A DNA stretch of 64,000 nt, taken from contig JAPYMA010000969.1 of assembly GCA_035041965.1 (NCBI GenBank), forward strand, positions 1-64,000. Reading direction: 5' to 3'. The first letter of the stretch is position 1, and every line of letters starts with the position of its first letter. The notes under the pieces are model-generated. The model ran no database searches, was not told where the DNA came from, and saw only the letters and a list, made by a program, of their open reading frames with translations. This DNA comes from Anisakis pegreffii. Its lineage: Eukaryota; Nematoda; Chromadorea; Rhabditida; Anisakidae. The translations under genes were made by a program, and so were the position numbers. Below are positions 1 to 11,217 of this stretch, in pieces.

Positions 1-1202
1 ATGACGTTCATACACTTCTATGATGACATCCTTATTTCCCTTGCCAGTGCAGTTATTGTCTGTAATAAGCGCTAGTAAGGTACCTAATAAGTCATCGCTT
101 CTGTTTTCAATAACTGTTTTCAATGACCAGTTTCGAGAGCTTGTATGACGAGCTAGGGTTGAATTGGATGACTGTGGTTTGATCTGTGCATAGGGGGTAG
201 AATTTTCTCTTGGCTGCTTTCTCAGGGTTGAATGTCTTAATGTGTAGGTTATAAAGATAATCAGTGTTTTTGAAGCAGCGTTTTCGGGGTAACATTATGA
301 AATTTTCTCAAGCTTTATCATTCGAGCACGCAGTTGATAACATAGGTAACTGAAAGCCAGGTAGTATTCCTCGGATTGCTCTTATATCTTTTAGAGGGAG
401 CAAGACCTGAGTCAAGCTTTAATGAGTCATTAGCATGACTTGAACTCAAACTGCTTCTGAGTTGAACCGAAACGATGACAGCTGACTTGATTCGATTTCA
501 TTTTCAAATTATTCAGTTCAAATTTATCCGTGTTATCCTATTTCAAATTGTCCGATTGCATATGGTCATTGAAATCTCGTGTTAATATGAATATTTGTTT
601 GAGTGTACCCTTACTGTTGTTGTTATTGTTGTTTATGTAATTACTTCGCGTTGTTATTATGCGATTGTTTCGTGCGGTCATCACCGTGCTCATCCCATCG
701 TTGATCATTATCGTATTTTTGATGCTGTCACACCAGGCATAAGGGAGGGAAACATTGCTAGGCATGGTTTGGTGGCATTCCATGAGCGAGATGGAATCGC
801 AAAGTGCATAGGCACCCTGCTCGAAGCCCCCGGGTACAATTCGACGTCACATGTCAGGGTCAGGCTCGAGTTTGCTGCTCTTGCCTGGGAGTGAGCTCAA
901 ACTTTGCCGATGTTATGGTCAATTTGAAAATGCCAGTGGTGCGTGGCGTGACAGCTGCATAAATGTTTTTCCACGTGTTACCACACATTACACGAGCTAT
1001 TGGTATCATTAGTTTTAACGAGCTTAGAATTGTCATGACGGCAGCTATTGTAGTTTAGTACCAGTAAGTTTATGGGAATTCAACTGTTGTATAGGTTGTG
1101 ATTTTATCATGATTGTTTGCATCGTAGTTAGGAAAGAAAAACTTGAAATTGGAAGGGTATTCGAATTATCAGTTTGAGAGGCAATTTTGAAAATGCGCTA
1201 GT
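1..1202. other. No supported gene at left edge
   Basis: No confident gene was found here. A plus-strand open frame of 99 codons runs to a stop near 894, and its last 40 codons are less AT-rich than the surroundings, but it lacks a recognisable domain, clear splice sites and a trans-splice acceptor. The rest is AT-rich non-coding sequence. A decayed exon cannot be excluded. Confidence 0.4.
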
Positions 1203-1743
1203 GCAACACATTGTTAGAGATAAAGCAAAGTATGTCTAATCATAGATTCAGGAACATTTCATGCGAAGATCATCACACATATCTTAGGGCATAGTGAAAG
1301 AAGTCTGGAACAGTGATTTAGATTGTTCCGAAAAACATGATGTATGACATTCGATTAGGATGATGAATTTGCTTGAATGGAAACAGGGTTATGTAAAACC
1401 ATTCTTCAAAAGTCGTTAGCCCAGAGTAGGGATGGAGAAGCAACAAGGAATAAAGCATTTATACTGTGACGTTTAATGCATGCTAGGGTGAATCCCACGA
1501 TGAGATCAGGAGGCTTAAATGATCATCAGTGTTTAACATTTAGGGGTTTGCATAGAAAAAGCTGCCGTCTATGACTTGTGCTGAATTTTTCCATTGTGTA
1601 CCGTGTATCATCGAAGAAACCTACTCGATTTCTCCTCGGACGCCGTGGGCGAGGTTACGTATCAAAATCTTGCATTGTATCTGGTTTGCTGATTTACTAA
1701 TTTGAGAATTGCAAGGAAATGAGCGATTACTCTTGCAAATACT
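1203..1743 (+). repeat. 0.54-kb direct repeat, copy 1
   Basis: This stretch, starting at GCAACACATTGTTAGAG, recurs almost unchanged at 2637-3176 in the same orientation, with a few substitutions and small indels. It has no terminal inverted repeats that I can see. In this copy a TGA interrupts the frame that stays open in the other copy, so a protein product is unlikely. The two copies lie about 0.9 kb apart, which fits a local tandem-type duplication or two insertions of one repeat family. Confidence 0.85.
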
Positions 1744-2271
1744 ATAACAAATCGGTTGGTGCCAGTCGTGTTAAGAAGAAGGTTGCTTTCATAGATATGA
1801 ATTGAATAATTTGAGATTACGTTGATTATTTATTGTTACAAGGTGATACTACTAGTGGACAGTTTGATGTAATGATTTCATTCGCTGATTGCTATTCAGC
1901 GTATCATAAAAATTCTCACCATTAGTATCATCATCGGTGCTGGCTACTAAAAGTGGATGGGGTCAAAATGACGAGAAATCTATGAATGCATGTGCGTAGT
2001 CCGGATGGTTTTCGTTCAGCTTGTAAGCACGACAAAGCTTGCAAATTGTGGTCTAACACTTACAACATAAGATTAAATTAAATAATAAATTAGCATTGAT
2101 CATTCCTCGTCACTTAAACAGATAAATGTGTGTGACCGTTTCTGATTTTTCAACTGTTCCTGTCTTTACTCGATTCGTAACGTTTTCGTTAGATGCGGTC
2201 GTGGCTAACTACCGTAATTTGTGGGCGTGGCTAGTTACCGTAGTTAAGAATGCTTGGAGGTACTACTTATG
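1744..2271. other. Non-coding spacer between direct repeats
   Basis: AT-rich sequence with only short open frames and no recognised domain. I see no promoter, RNA gene or mobile-element terminus that can be supported. Confidence 0.4.
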
Positions 2272-2432
2272 GAATAATAAATTTGACGAGATATTCAGCA
2301 AGGTTGACTGAATTCAGTTCGGTTACGTTCATACACAAATGATAGCCAAATACGAGTTCACCCAAATTTCATCCTGCAATTACACTCGTTATTGGTAGTA
2401 ACATAATGTTTCTTGGATATTAGAAGCACCCA
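2272..2432 (-). repeat. Inverted copy of a segment of the 2.6-kb duplicated unit
   Basis: The reverse complement of this stretch matches the segments around 7441-7555 and 13385-13510. Shared blocks include the sequence around CTGCAATTACACTCG and CGTTATTGGTAGTA. About 45 bases near 2310-2345 are not shared. So a sub-segment of the duplicated unit exists as a third, inverted copy, suggesting a repeat older than the segmental duplication. Confidence 0.75.
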
Positions 2433-2636
2433 ATGATTATGTAGAGACAACGAGAAGGTGGTGAATGCATCTATGAATTTTAACCAATACTGTTCATTTC
2501 CCAATTTTCTGCTCTCCCTTTCAAATATATAAGTGTTCACAATCCAATTCATGATCAAATTTTGTTATTTTAATCATTATTATCATTCGCTAATAGTCAC
2601 ACTTTTAACAACGAAACTTTGTTAGACAACGAAACT

Positions 2637-3176
2637 GCAACACATTGTTAGAGATAAAGCAAAGTATGTCTAATCATAGATTCAGGAACATTTCATGCGA
2701 AGATCATCACACATATTTTAGGGCATAGTGAAAGAAGTCTGGCATAGTGATTTAGATTGTTCCGAAAAACATGATGTATGACATTCGATTAGGATGATGA
2801 ATTCGCTTGAATGGAAACAGGGTTATGTAAAACCATTCTTCAAAAGTCGTTAGCACAGAGTAGGGATGGAGAAGCAACAAGGAATAAAGCATTTATACTG
2901 TGGCGTTTAATGCTAGAGTGAATCCCACGATGAGATCAGGAGGCTTAAATGATCATCAGTGTTTAACAGTTAGGGGTTTGCATAGAAAAAGCTGCCGTCT
3001 ACGACTTGTGCTGAATTTTTCCATTGTGTACCGTGTGTCATCGAAGAAACCTACTCGATTTCTCCTCGGACGCCGTGGGCGAGGTTACGTATCAAAATCT
3101 TGCATTGTATCTGGTTTGCTGATTTACTAATTTGAGAATTGCAAGGAAATGAGCGATTACTCTTGCAAATACTATA
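2637..3176 (+). repeat. 0.54-kb direct repeat, copy 2
   Basis: Near-identical partner of 1203-1743. An open frame of 76 codons (2900-3130) survives here and contains a basic stretch, GRRGRGY. It has no signal peptide or known domain and is broken by a TGA in the other copy, so I treat it as chance. Confidence 0.85.
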
Positions 3177-5334
3177 AATCATGCGATCATATTGTTGTGA
3201 CTGCCGAAACGATATGCAATCGTTTCAGAAATTATTATTAGTGCAAAAACTGACAGGTTCCTAACAGTGACTTTTTTTCTGCTCATTTCAAGAAACTCGG
3301 CAATCAAGGAGGTAGTAGTAATATGATTGCGTAATTTCATTATCCCAATAAATACTTAATAAGTTGTCCTTTCTGTGCTCATTATTGTGCTACTGCTCAA
3401 CACTTGTTTGTGCTAAAAATTTTCACATTTCTTCTTTTTGTTGCCTGCTTCTGCAAAAATGCAATGTTTCCTCATTGTCAGCTGTTTATGCGCCTGCAAT
3501 CATGAAGTTCCGTTATTTTGTCAGGCATATGCCTAAGCTTCCATGGTTAGTTTACGATAAACTGAGGAAGGGATGAAGAAAACGTTTTGATGCGATTTTC
3601 TTTGTTTTTAATTTTTTAATTTTTTTCAAATCACATTAAACGTAACGATCTGAATGTGTGCAGTCTTGAGATTACGTTAATGACTTTAGAGGCGATCATC
3701 AATTTTCTAATGTCTTCCGCATCGTTTCAGTCGTACTCAATGTACAACAAAAAGAACTTCCATAAAAAACGATTCAGTCGACATTTGAGGCGTTTTTTCG
3801 TTTGTGGCCGCTGGATTAATCTCATTCGTTCTTCTGAAAGCTCTTAAATCTGGTTTTTGTGACTGTTTGGATTTTTGCACTGCTTATTGCTTCTGTTAAT
3901 AGTTTCATCATTTCAGTTTGAAGTTTTAGTCACTGCAGTCAAGGTTCATTTCATTTCAGGCTCTGAAATTGTTATTTCCCCGTAATACAGACAGTAGTAG
4001 ATTTATCGAACATTCGTGATTATGAAATCTACAGCAGTTGTGAAACTTGCATTATGAAACATTTTGAAGACGAATTGCGTACTTCTGTGATGACCACTTC
4101 TGTTTTTCCACGTTGTTGCTTGATTTTGATATCGGAATTCTAAATTGATTCAGAATTGATGACAAATTTTAGCGGTTCTCTTCAGCATGGTTTTTAATAT
4201 TGTGCCGCTATTAGTAATTTTTAGACTGCATTATCAATTTGATCAGATCAATCGATGAGATGAACTTATAAATAACACGGTGCATTCGGAATGCTGTGAA
4301 GACATTTTTGCAGTCTAATTTTCGTCACGTATTCGATCGCATTTACGTCGATTAGTTGTGGCCGTAAATCGCTAAAGTAATAGAATTGATTATTTCAAGG
4401 TGGTTGTGAACACAGACAGATCATGAGAATAAGCGTGACAGCTACCATGCAAGGTAATAAGCAGCGTTTTGTCGGTGCGTTAGCAGTTGCATGGAGAAAC
4501 TGCCTAATTGAACTTAATTCATGATCACTAAACACTCTAAAGCTCTTATTTTCAAAAATTTCTCCGGTTCCACGAAAGTTTTGTGAAATCTTTCACGGCA
4601 ACCTACAAACGTGTACGAGTGTAACAGTACACTCGAGTGCATTTTAGCAGTTCTAAGTTGAGGTAGGTCGACAACCCGCTAATCCACGAGTTTTCTGAGG
4701 CCCTCGATCCCGCCCCTACTCTCGCAGACATCCTGTCTTAGACGGCTCCAAACATCAACAACATTTTCGGAGACCACGACCCTACCAGCTACCATCGCAG
4801 ATAAGAAAATTAGTTTAATCGCCTATCCAACCCCATCTGTAAGCTTCGGTGTCATCCTACGCCTGAGAATAGGCCGAAGAGTGAAAGTAAACGGAATCTT
4901 TTCACACGATTGAACTAATGTTGAACCAAAGGTAATAATGCTAAATGCTAAATCCATACGATTAGCCACCATTCATCACTACTGAACACAACTGAATTTG
5001 ATTTGAACATCTCTATAATTGCTGGACAGAATACCAATACGAGGCACAGATTTCCACTGATTAATTGTGATAATGAATTACATTTTATATCTTATAATTA
5101 GTCTCATTCATGCGTTCAATCAGTAACAGAAACCGTTTTACTCACTTACGAGTCATCAACATTCTAATATGATGAAAGAATTTGTGTTCGCACAAATGAT
5201 AATGGGACGGTACAGTCGAGTTGTTTGTTGCAATCTTTCCAGATAAACGAACCTATTTCTAACCCATGTAACTGCCTCAGTAATGAGAGTTGTGTTCTCT
5301 GTGGAAAATACGATATGCACGTTACCACTTGTCA
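3177..5334. other. Non-coding region with a diverged repeat near 4520-4600
   Basis: No gene is supported. Around 4520-4600 the sequence (ACTAAACACTCTAAAGCTC and onward) resembles 11000-11070, which sits just upstream of the second copy of the large duplication. The homologous unit may therefore start here, with a later insertion between about 4610 and 5334 that includes a comparatively GC-rich stretch at 4680-4800. Confidence 0.4.
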
Positions 5335-7885
5335 ACAGTAAACAACTCAAAATTCATAAAATCATACTAATGTACAGTCTAGATAAGCACTTTAGCAATC
5401 GTTGAATCACCAGACTTTGATTTTCCATTGATAATATTCCATAAACGACTACAGCAAAACTAACACAATCTGTACGAGTGCGGATTTATTTTCAAACAAA
5501 TGACTGTCTAAATTGATATCTGCGAATGACAATAATATTTATCCACCACAAAGGACTGAAATATGAAAACGAAAATAAGAGAAGAAAAATAAATCGAATG
5601 AAATGAAAAATCAAACAAAACAAACTAAGAATAGCAAACATAACAAATCGAGAATTGATATGAATGAACCGTAAAGGAGATAAATAACCTATTGAATGGA
5701 TCACGAAAATATTTTAAATGAACTGATGCAATAAACAACTTTCAATTAAATGAACAATACGACAAATCAATCTTGAACACATTGCTTTTGCTAGTGAAAA
5801 AACCAAAAAAATTTTGAATTACCTGCATTTACGCTATATTTTTTGTCTCCTATCTCCCATCCGTATTATATATTCTTGGTCATACAGTTTCATCGAATTC
5901 AAATTGTATGCGAAGTCGGCTTCGCAGTACTGTTGTGACTGATTTTAGTCATTTAGTCACTAAGTAAACTGCTATCAGAGAATTATAAATAATGGAATCA
6001 TGGATGATGTGATGTGTACGGGATCGACGAGTATAAAGGAAGTGTATCGATACATCTGAATTAGTTCCCCGCGAACAGTCGTCACAACATAGATCTCTCC
6101 GCTTTTTCGTTCTCATAATCCACATCCATTCAAGCCAGTCCTTGTTAACAACCACCAAATACTTTCTTAAATAATCTTCTGCATTTGTCGCGGAACGATT
6201 TGCGGAATGACTTAAGTTTTCGCTACTAAATATTCATGGAATTCTTGATGGTTCCTTTCTCTAATTTTCAAAAAGTGGATGCGAGCGAAGTATTTCATTA
6301 TTTGAAAATGGTCTGACCAAATCTATAGATCCGATCTGAGTGAATTTTATCACAGCAACTTTTCAAAGACTTTTCAAGATCATATTTTCATACATTTTGG
6401 GATGGACGTGACGATACATAAGCTTGCATTACCCGTCCGCAGGAAAATTACAGTTGCATAAGACTTGCATTCCATCTCATTTTCCACATCTTCATAAGTC
6501 CATCATAGTTATTTGAATTGCTAAATTAGCCGTAATAGTTTGCAATAGGAAAATTTAAAACGATGCGTTCAACTCGCTTCATTCCAAACATCGGAATGCT
6601 ATCACAATTGACCATCGCAATTTTAGAGATGAAATCAATCTTATACCTCTATCTCTTTCTTGTGATAGTCGCATTTTGGGGATTGTCAATCCAAGAAGGT
6701 GAGCAAAGCAAGTTTTTAATCGAGTTGCTTTTCATTTTATTGACAACCGGAGATGTCCGCAATACTGAGGTGCTTCCCATGTTAACTCTACTTTCAGAAT
6801 GCAAGGAAGAAGATTGGTGTTTCGGGGTCATTCAGACCTTGGGATGTAATCACGAAGGTTTTCATGAGCAATGTCCGTGTACTTGCGGACCGCCTTCATC
6901 TACCTAATAATTTACTTCATTAAGAACCAACGAATTTTTGGGATAAAATCAATCAATTTCAGGTGATTTTCATACAATTTGCTTGTTCCCCGATCACTTT
7001 TTAATTGTACGTTTGACATCCCATACCCTCTTAAACAGTTTGTTTTTGGAATCGATGACAAAATTGTATCTAACTGACAATTGGACGATCAGCTGATGTT
7101 ATTACATTGCTGAATTTCGTGAACGATGCTTCTACAAAAATGCGAAGTATTTTTCCACATAGGGTAATCAAATTATCAATGGTTGAATTAATTTGTTGAC
7201 CTACATGAGATAACTTTAAGGTCAGTTGTGGGACAGAGCTTCAGGGAGAATTTGTTTGAGAATGGTAGCGAGAATACCCTGAATCGACTGATACATTGAG
7301 GAGCTGTTAAAAACACAAGCTTCAAGGATGAATTTAAATGAGTTCCGAGACATCAGTACAAGAGATTACACGGAACAACTATCGTAATAAGCCCTTCAAC
7401 GACACGGACTGAATTTCCGTTGCATCCACATAATCTTTGAGTGCATTTAGTATCCAAGAAGCACGATGATACTACCAATAACGAGTGTAATTGCAGGGTG
7501 AAATTTGGATGAACTCGTATTTGGCTCAGTCAACCTTGTTGAATTTATTGTTCGGTATTCTTAGTAGATAATAAACTATTTGGCATTCTTCTCATGCATT
7601 TTTGCATTTTTTTGTTGTGCATTGCTAAATACATTCACTCTCCTCTTCATGAACGTCGATAAGTGAACCTTCTCATGGTTAGAATGAAAGACGAAATGCT
7701 CCTACTCCCTTATAGGCCTTCATTGGAGGTGTGATCACGGAATTATCTGCGATCATTATTTGAATGCTTCCATCTAATTACTAGGGTCTACGGTATGGCT
7801 CTTGTAACAGTATTCCAGAAAGCATTTCATTATGCTTGATTATAGGCGATTCAGAAGTGGAAATATGGGTAAGGTGAATATGGTA
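5335..7885 (+). repeat. 2.6-kb segmental duplication, copy 1
   Basis: From CAGTAAACAACTC onward this segment runs parallel to 11218-13845. Identity by eye is roughly 93-96% over most of its length and decays after about 7560. It contains the secreted-peptide gene at 6629-6907, a small hairpin (TGCGAAGTCGGCTTCGCA) near 5910, and the sub-segment found inverted at 2272-2432. I see no transposase, reverse transcriptase or terminal inverted repeats, so a local duplication is more likely than a transposon copy. Confidence 0.88.
6629..6907 (+). CDS. Small secreted cysteine-rich peptide, copy 1 (two exons)
   Basis: Predicted exons are 6629-6698 and 6798-6907, joined in phase 1 across a 99-bp GT-AG intron, giving 59 aa. 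Exon 1 encodes a hydrophobic signal peptide (MKSILYLYLFLVIVAFW...), and exon 2 an acidic mature part with six cysteines spaced C-x5-C-x8-C-x8-C-x-C-x-C, ending near CPCTCG. The ATG lies two bases after a TTTTAG acceptor, which fits trans-splicing. The spacing only loosely recalls ShK-type or other short disulphide-rich domains, and I do not assign a family or function. The equivalent gene at 12573-12852 is also intact, has the same structure and differs mostly in the mature part. A secreted defence, signalling or host-interaction peptide is possible, but that is inference. Confidence 0.65.
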   Translation: MKSILYLYLFLVIVAFWGLSIQEGEQSKFLIELLFILLTTGDVRNTEVLPMLTLLSECKEEDWCFGVIQTLGCNHEGFHEQCPCTCGPPSST

Positions 7886-9500
7886 TAACGGTATCGGTCA
7901 ATCACACAAATGTGCTTATGATAAGCGCGATATTACAAATAGTACAGCAGTGATTCATTTACCGCTATAGTCCGTAAGTGAGCAAAACATCAAATTGATG
8001 ATGTGATCAGTAGAGGAGAGAATTTAGTCTCAAGCATTCGATTATCTGACAATGAGTAAATGCCGGCAAATAATAATTATGCAGCAGGATGATTTTAACT
8101 ATGAACGCAGATGCAATCAAGGAAGAGCTAAACAATTATTGATAGGGAAAAATTCGTTTATGCCTTAAGCGGTTTAACATCTCACATCGCACGTTCATCA
8201 TCTGAAAGGAACAGAAACCTAACCGTTGTACAGATTGCAAATTTTGAGAAATGCAGAGCAACGAGAGTACTACTGGTTGTTCATGTTATCAGTGCATCAC
8301 AGCAAATCGTGTTTATTGCCGCATTTAAGAGGCATTCTTCTTTTCTTTCTCTGCAGTGATTTCCTTCAACACACAGGCAGCATAAACAAAAAAAAAACAA
8401 TACGTCCCCGATGGCGAGGCTAAAACGAAATTTTGAAATCAACAACATGCTGCTCAGTATCGTATTGTAGAGAAAAGTATTTAATTCAACCGATAATTCT
8501 GTACTTCAGTCTTTCTAATGCAGAAACAATTTCAATTGCTAAGTATGGTGATAAAGGGAGCATTGCAAAGAATTTTCAGCAATACGATGTATTGATTCGA
8601 TAATTTGAACTGCATTCTAACAGAACTGAGGTAGAACGCACATTTAAGTTGGAATGTCTAATGGGAATGAATTTGATTATTAGATTCCATTGTGAAGTGA
8701 TAATCACTGCGAAGAGGTACGTAAAGATGATACAAGAGTGTTAAAATCGTAGGCAACTGATCAATGAGTGATCGATAAATTGAAGAAGAAACGGGATTTT
8801 AAAAATCTTTTCTCACTGCGATAAAGTCATCGTTAAATGCAGAAATCCCGTAATCACCAATCCTTCATTTGCACAATGCTTGCAGGTAGAAAAAAAGCTG
8901 ATATGCAGTGGAGGCGATGTTGTTGATAACTACAGTTTTGTTATTGTACGATACAATGTGGTTATCAGAGCAGGTAGATTGCAGCTGCGTATAAATTTAT
9001 AAATGATCCTTGAGAAATGTTTTTTCGAATGTATTCAACAAACCAAGGAAAAACCTCATTCGTTTCGGGGAATACTTACATTTCCAAATGAAATATGTCC
9101 GTTTTTTCAGAGTTTTTGCGCGATAAGTTGCTCTGGCTCACAAAAACACCGATATGTTCAGATTGTTCACTGCAATTCTCACGCACAATTCATCATTCTC
9201 AACAATGACAACAGTTTTTACTGAAGAACTGCCTGTTTCATTTTGAATGCTGGTACTTTAGACGAACAGAGTAATGTTGTTCGATTTCCATTCCATCGAT
9301 TTTGTTTGTGGTTGAACTGGGAGATTGATGCATGTAAACCAATCATATACTGTTTAATGATCACCGCAGAAGTGGGCTCTGATGTTTAATAGACGTGATT
9401 CTGATTGTGGTGCTTTCACGAGATTACACATAAAGTACACCGCTCATAAATCCTGTGAATTTCAAACAGATTCTAAGTAGTTGCGTACAATCATTTTTTC
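7886..9500. other. No supported gene
   Basis: AT-rich sequence between the two large duplicate copies. Short open frames at 8226-8423 and 9003-9224 lack domains and splice context. I see no terminal repeats or RNA genes. Confidence 0.4.
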
Positions 9501-9549
9501 ATGAACTCGTTCAATTATAAGTCTTTCACTATTTTACACTCATTACTTG

Positions 9550-9870
9550 TTTATTTGCGGCAGTTATCGGATGGTGAATTGTGTCGTATGTCAATCCCTG
9601 ACAAAGACAGAAACCTTTTGCATACGGCACTGATTAGGACTGATGTGTGGGAATTCAGCAATGAGAAATTCATTTATACACAAAGAGAATGCGAATTGTT
9701 CAATGAACCAACAGCAAATAGGCAATGAATCTTAAAAGAAAGAACAGCTGATCGGATTCGATGATACTGATGAGGAGCGATTCTATGCCCAAGACCGTTT
9801 TCACAGCAATGCTGACCATTCTGCACCAAATGTAGATCGATCGCATCATCGCGTAAACGTACTAGGGCAT
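9550..9870 (+). other. Possible orphan exons, unassigned
   Basis: Two adjacent plus-strand stretches look more protein-like than their surroundings. The first (about 9564-9726) has an acceptor-like GCGGCAG at its left edge and reads into ...DRNLLHTALIRTDVWEF... before a stop. The second, in another frame (about 9738-9851), reads ...DDTDEERFYAQDRF... and could end at a GTAAAC donor. No good intron joins them and no domain is recognised. They may be parts of a decayed or species-specific gene, or chance. Confidence 0.2.
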
Positions 9871-11217
9871 CATCGGAACGTCTGAATTCAGCATTTGTTA
9901 GAAATCTTAGATGCATTCCCAATCTTTATTCGTTCTCATTTTCCCATTAAAAAACGGTGATCGTTTTTAGACAAATTGTTTTCATTCGGGCAAATTCAGA
10001 CGAAATATTGACATAATTTTAAGTTGCAGCATGTGATGGCTCAGAGGATGACTATATACTCTTATCCGTCTTGAAGGCATTTGCCTATATCTCATGACTT
10101 TGTGCTGCTCTCACAAACGACGAACAGAAATCTTCAACTTTGGAAAGTAAGTTTTTATTGGAGTTTTCGTAGGCGATGATCAGAGCAGTTCATAAGCGTG
10201 AAAATAACCGCTGAAGATTTCAAAAGTTTTATCTTATAAATATCAAATTTACGTTTAGACGGTGAGCGGTTGGTTTGTCGACCGTTCTATGCGATCGGCA
10301 AAATGTTCGTCATTGTTGCGATTGTTTAATGGATTGTTGTTGGTATTCGGCTGGATTTAACTATGCAAATTATCTATGGCAGCAGGCACTCGTTATTGGA
10401 TGGTTGTGGAGTGCTTGATACGCCGACTGCTATGCATCTACTCGGTTACATTAATCGTTTATTATTGATAACGAAAGATTACTGATTCACTACTCTTGGT
10501 TGTTCCAAACAACTACTCTGAACAATCGTTGGACAAGTGTTCAATTGATCAATCGGAATGTATTTTCGGGCTCCTTTCGAGTCCCTCTCCCCAGAAATCA
10601 TTGGGCAATATGGGAGAGTAGCCCAAAACCTCTGTGCTTGCCAGATCAATAATCCAAGTTCGAATTTCATGAAGACAGATGATTCCCAACGCTATTATCG
10701 TTAGCTGCGCGGAAAGAAGAATGCCAAGGAAGGAAGAATGTGATACTAGTGATATTGGTGATAACAGAGAGGCATAAACTTGTAATGAGTTGAACAGCTG
10801 ATTAAATAAATAAAAATATCAAATTACATGTTGAATTTGATCCTTCAAAGACGATCATTCAAATAAGATCCAACCAGTTGGTATCCTTGAAGTGAAGCAA
10901 TGTTCAGTTGGTTATCAAATTCCAGCACACAACACATTCATGAATGTCTACTGTGTGGCTGCTTTGAGCAGTGTGCTAACTGTAATGATGCATTGAGATT
11001 TTACTAAACACCTTAAAGCTCACTTATTTTAATAAACTTCTTTCGGTTGCACGGAAACTTTCTGTGGTTGGCGAAAATCTTGGAAAGGAACCGAAAGCGA
11101 TCCTCATTTTGCGTATGAACACAAAGAGCATATGCCAGAACGAGCATAAAAGCGATCGAATATGTGCAAAGGAACTTTTGTTCCATACTGAAAATGCTGA
11201 CTGCACCCAGTTGAAAG
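9871..11217. other. Non-coding sequence containing a dispersed repeat
   Basis: No gene is supported. The segment at about 10560-10830 is a diverged copy of a repeat also found near 18490-18745. The segment at 11000-11090 resembles 4520-4610. Confidence 0.4.
10560..10830 (+). repeat. Dispersed repeat, copy A
   Basis: Shares ordered blocks with 18490-18745, for example AATTTCATGAAGA, CAGAAA near a CTC-rich stretch, GAGAGTAGCC and GGCATAAAC/AGATATAAACC-type motifs, in the same orientation. The similarity is patchy, so both copies are old. No coding capacity or termini are visible. Confidence 0.55.
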
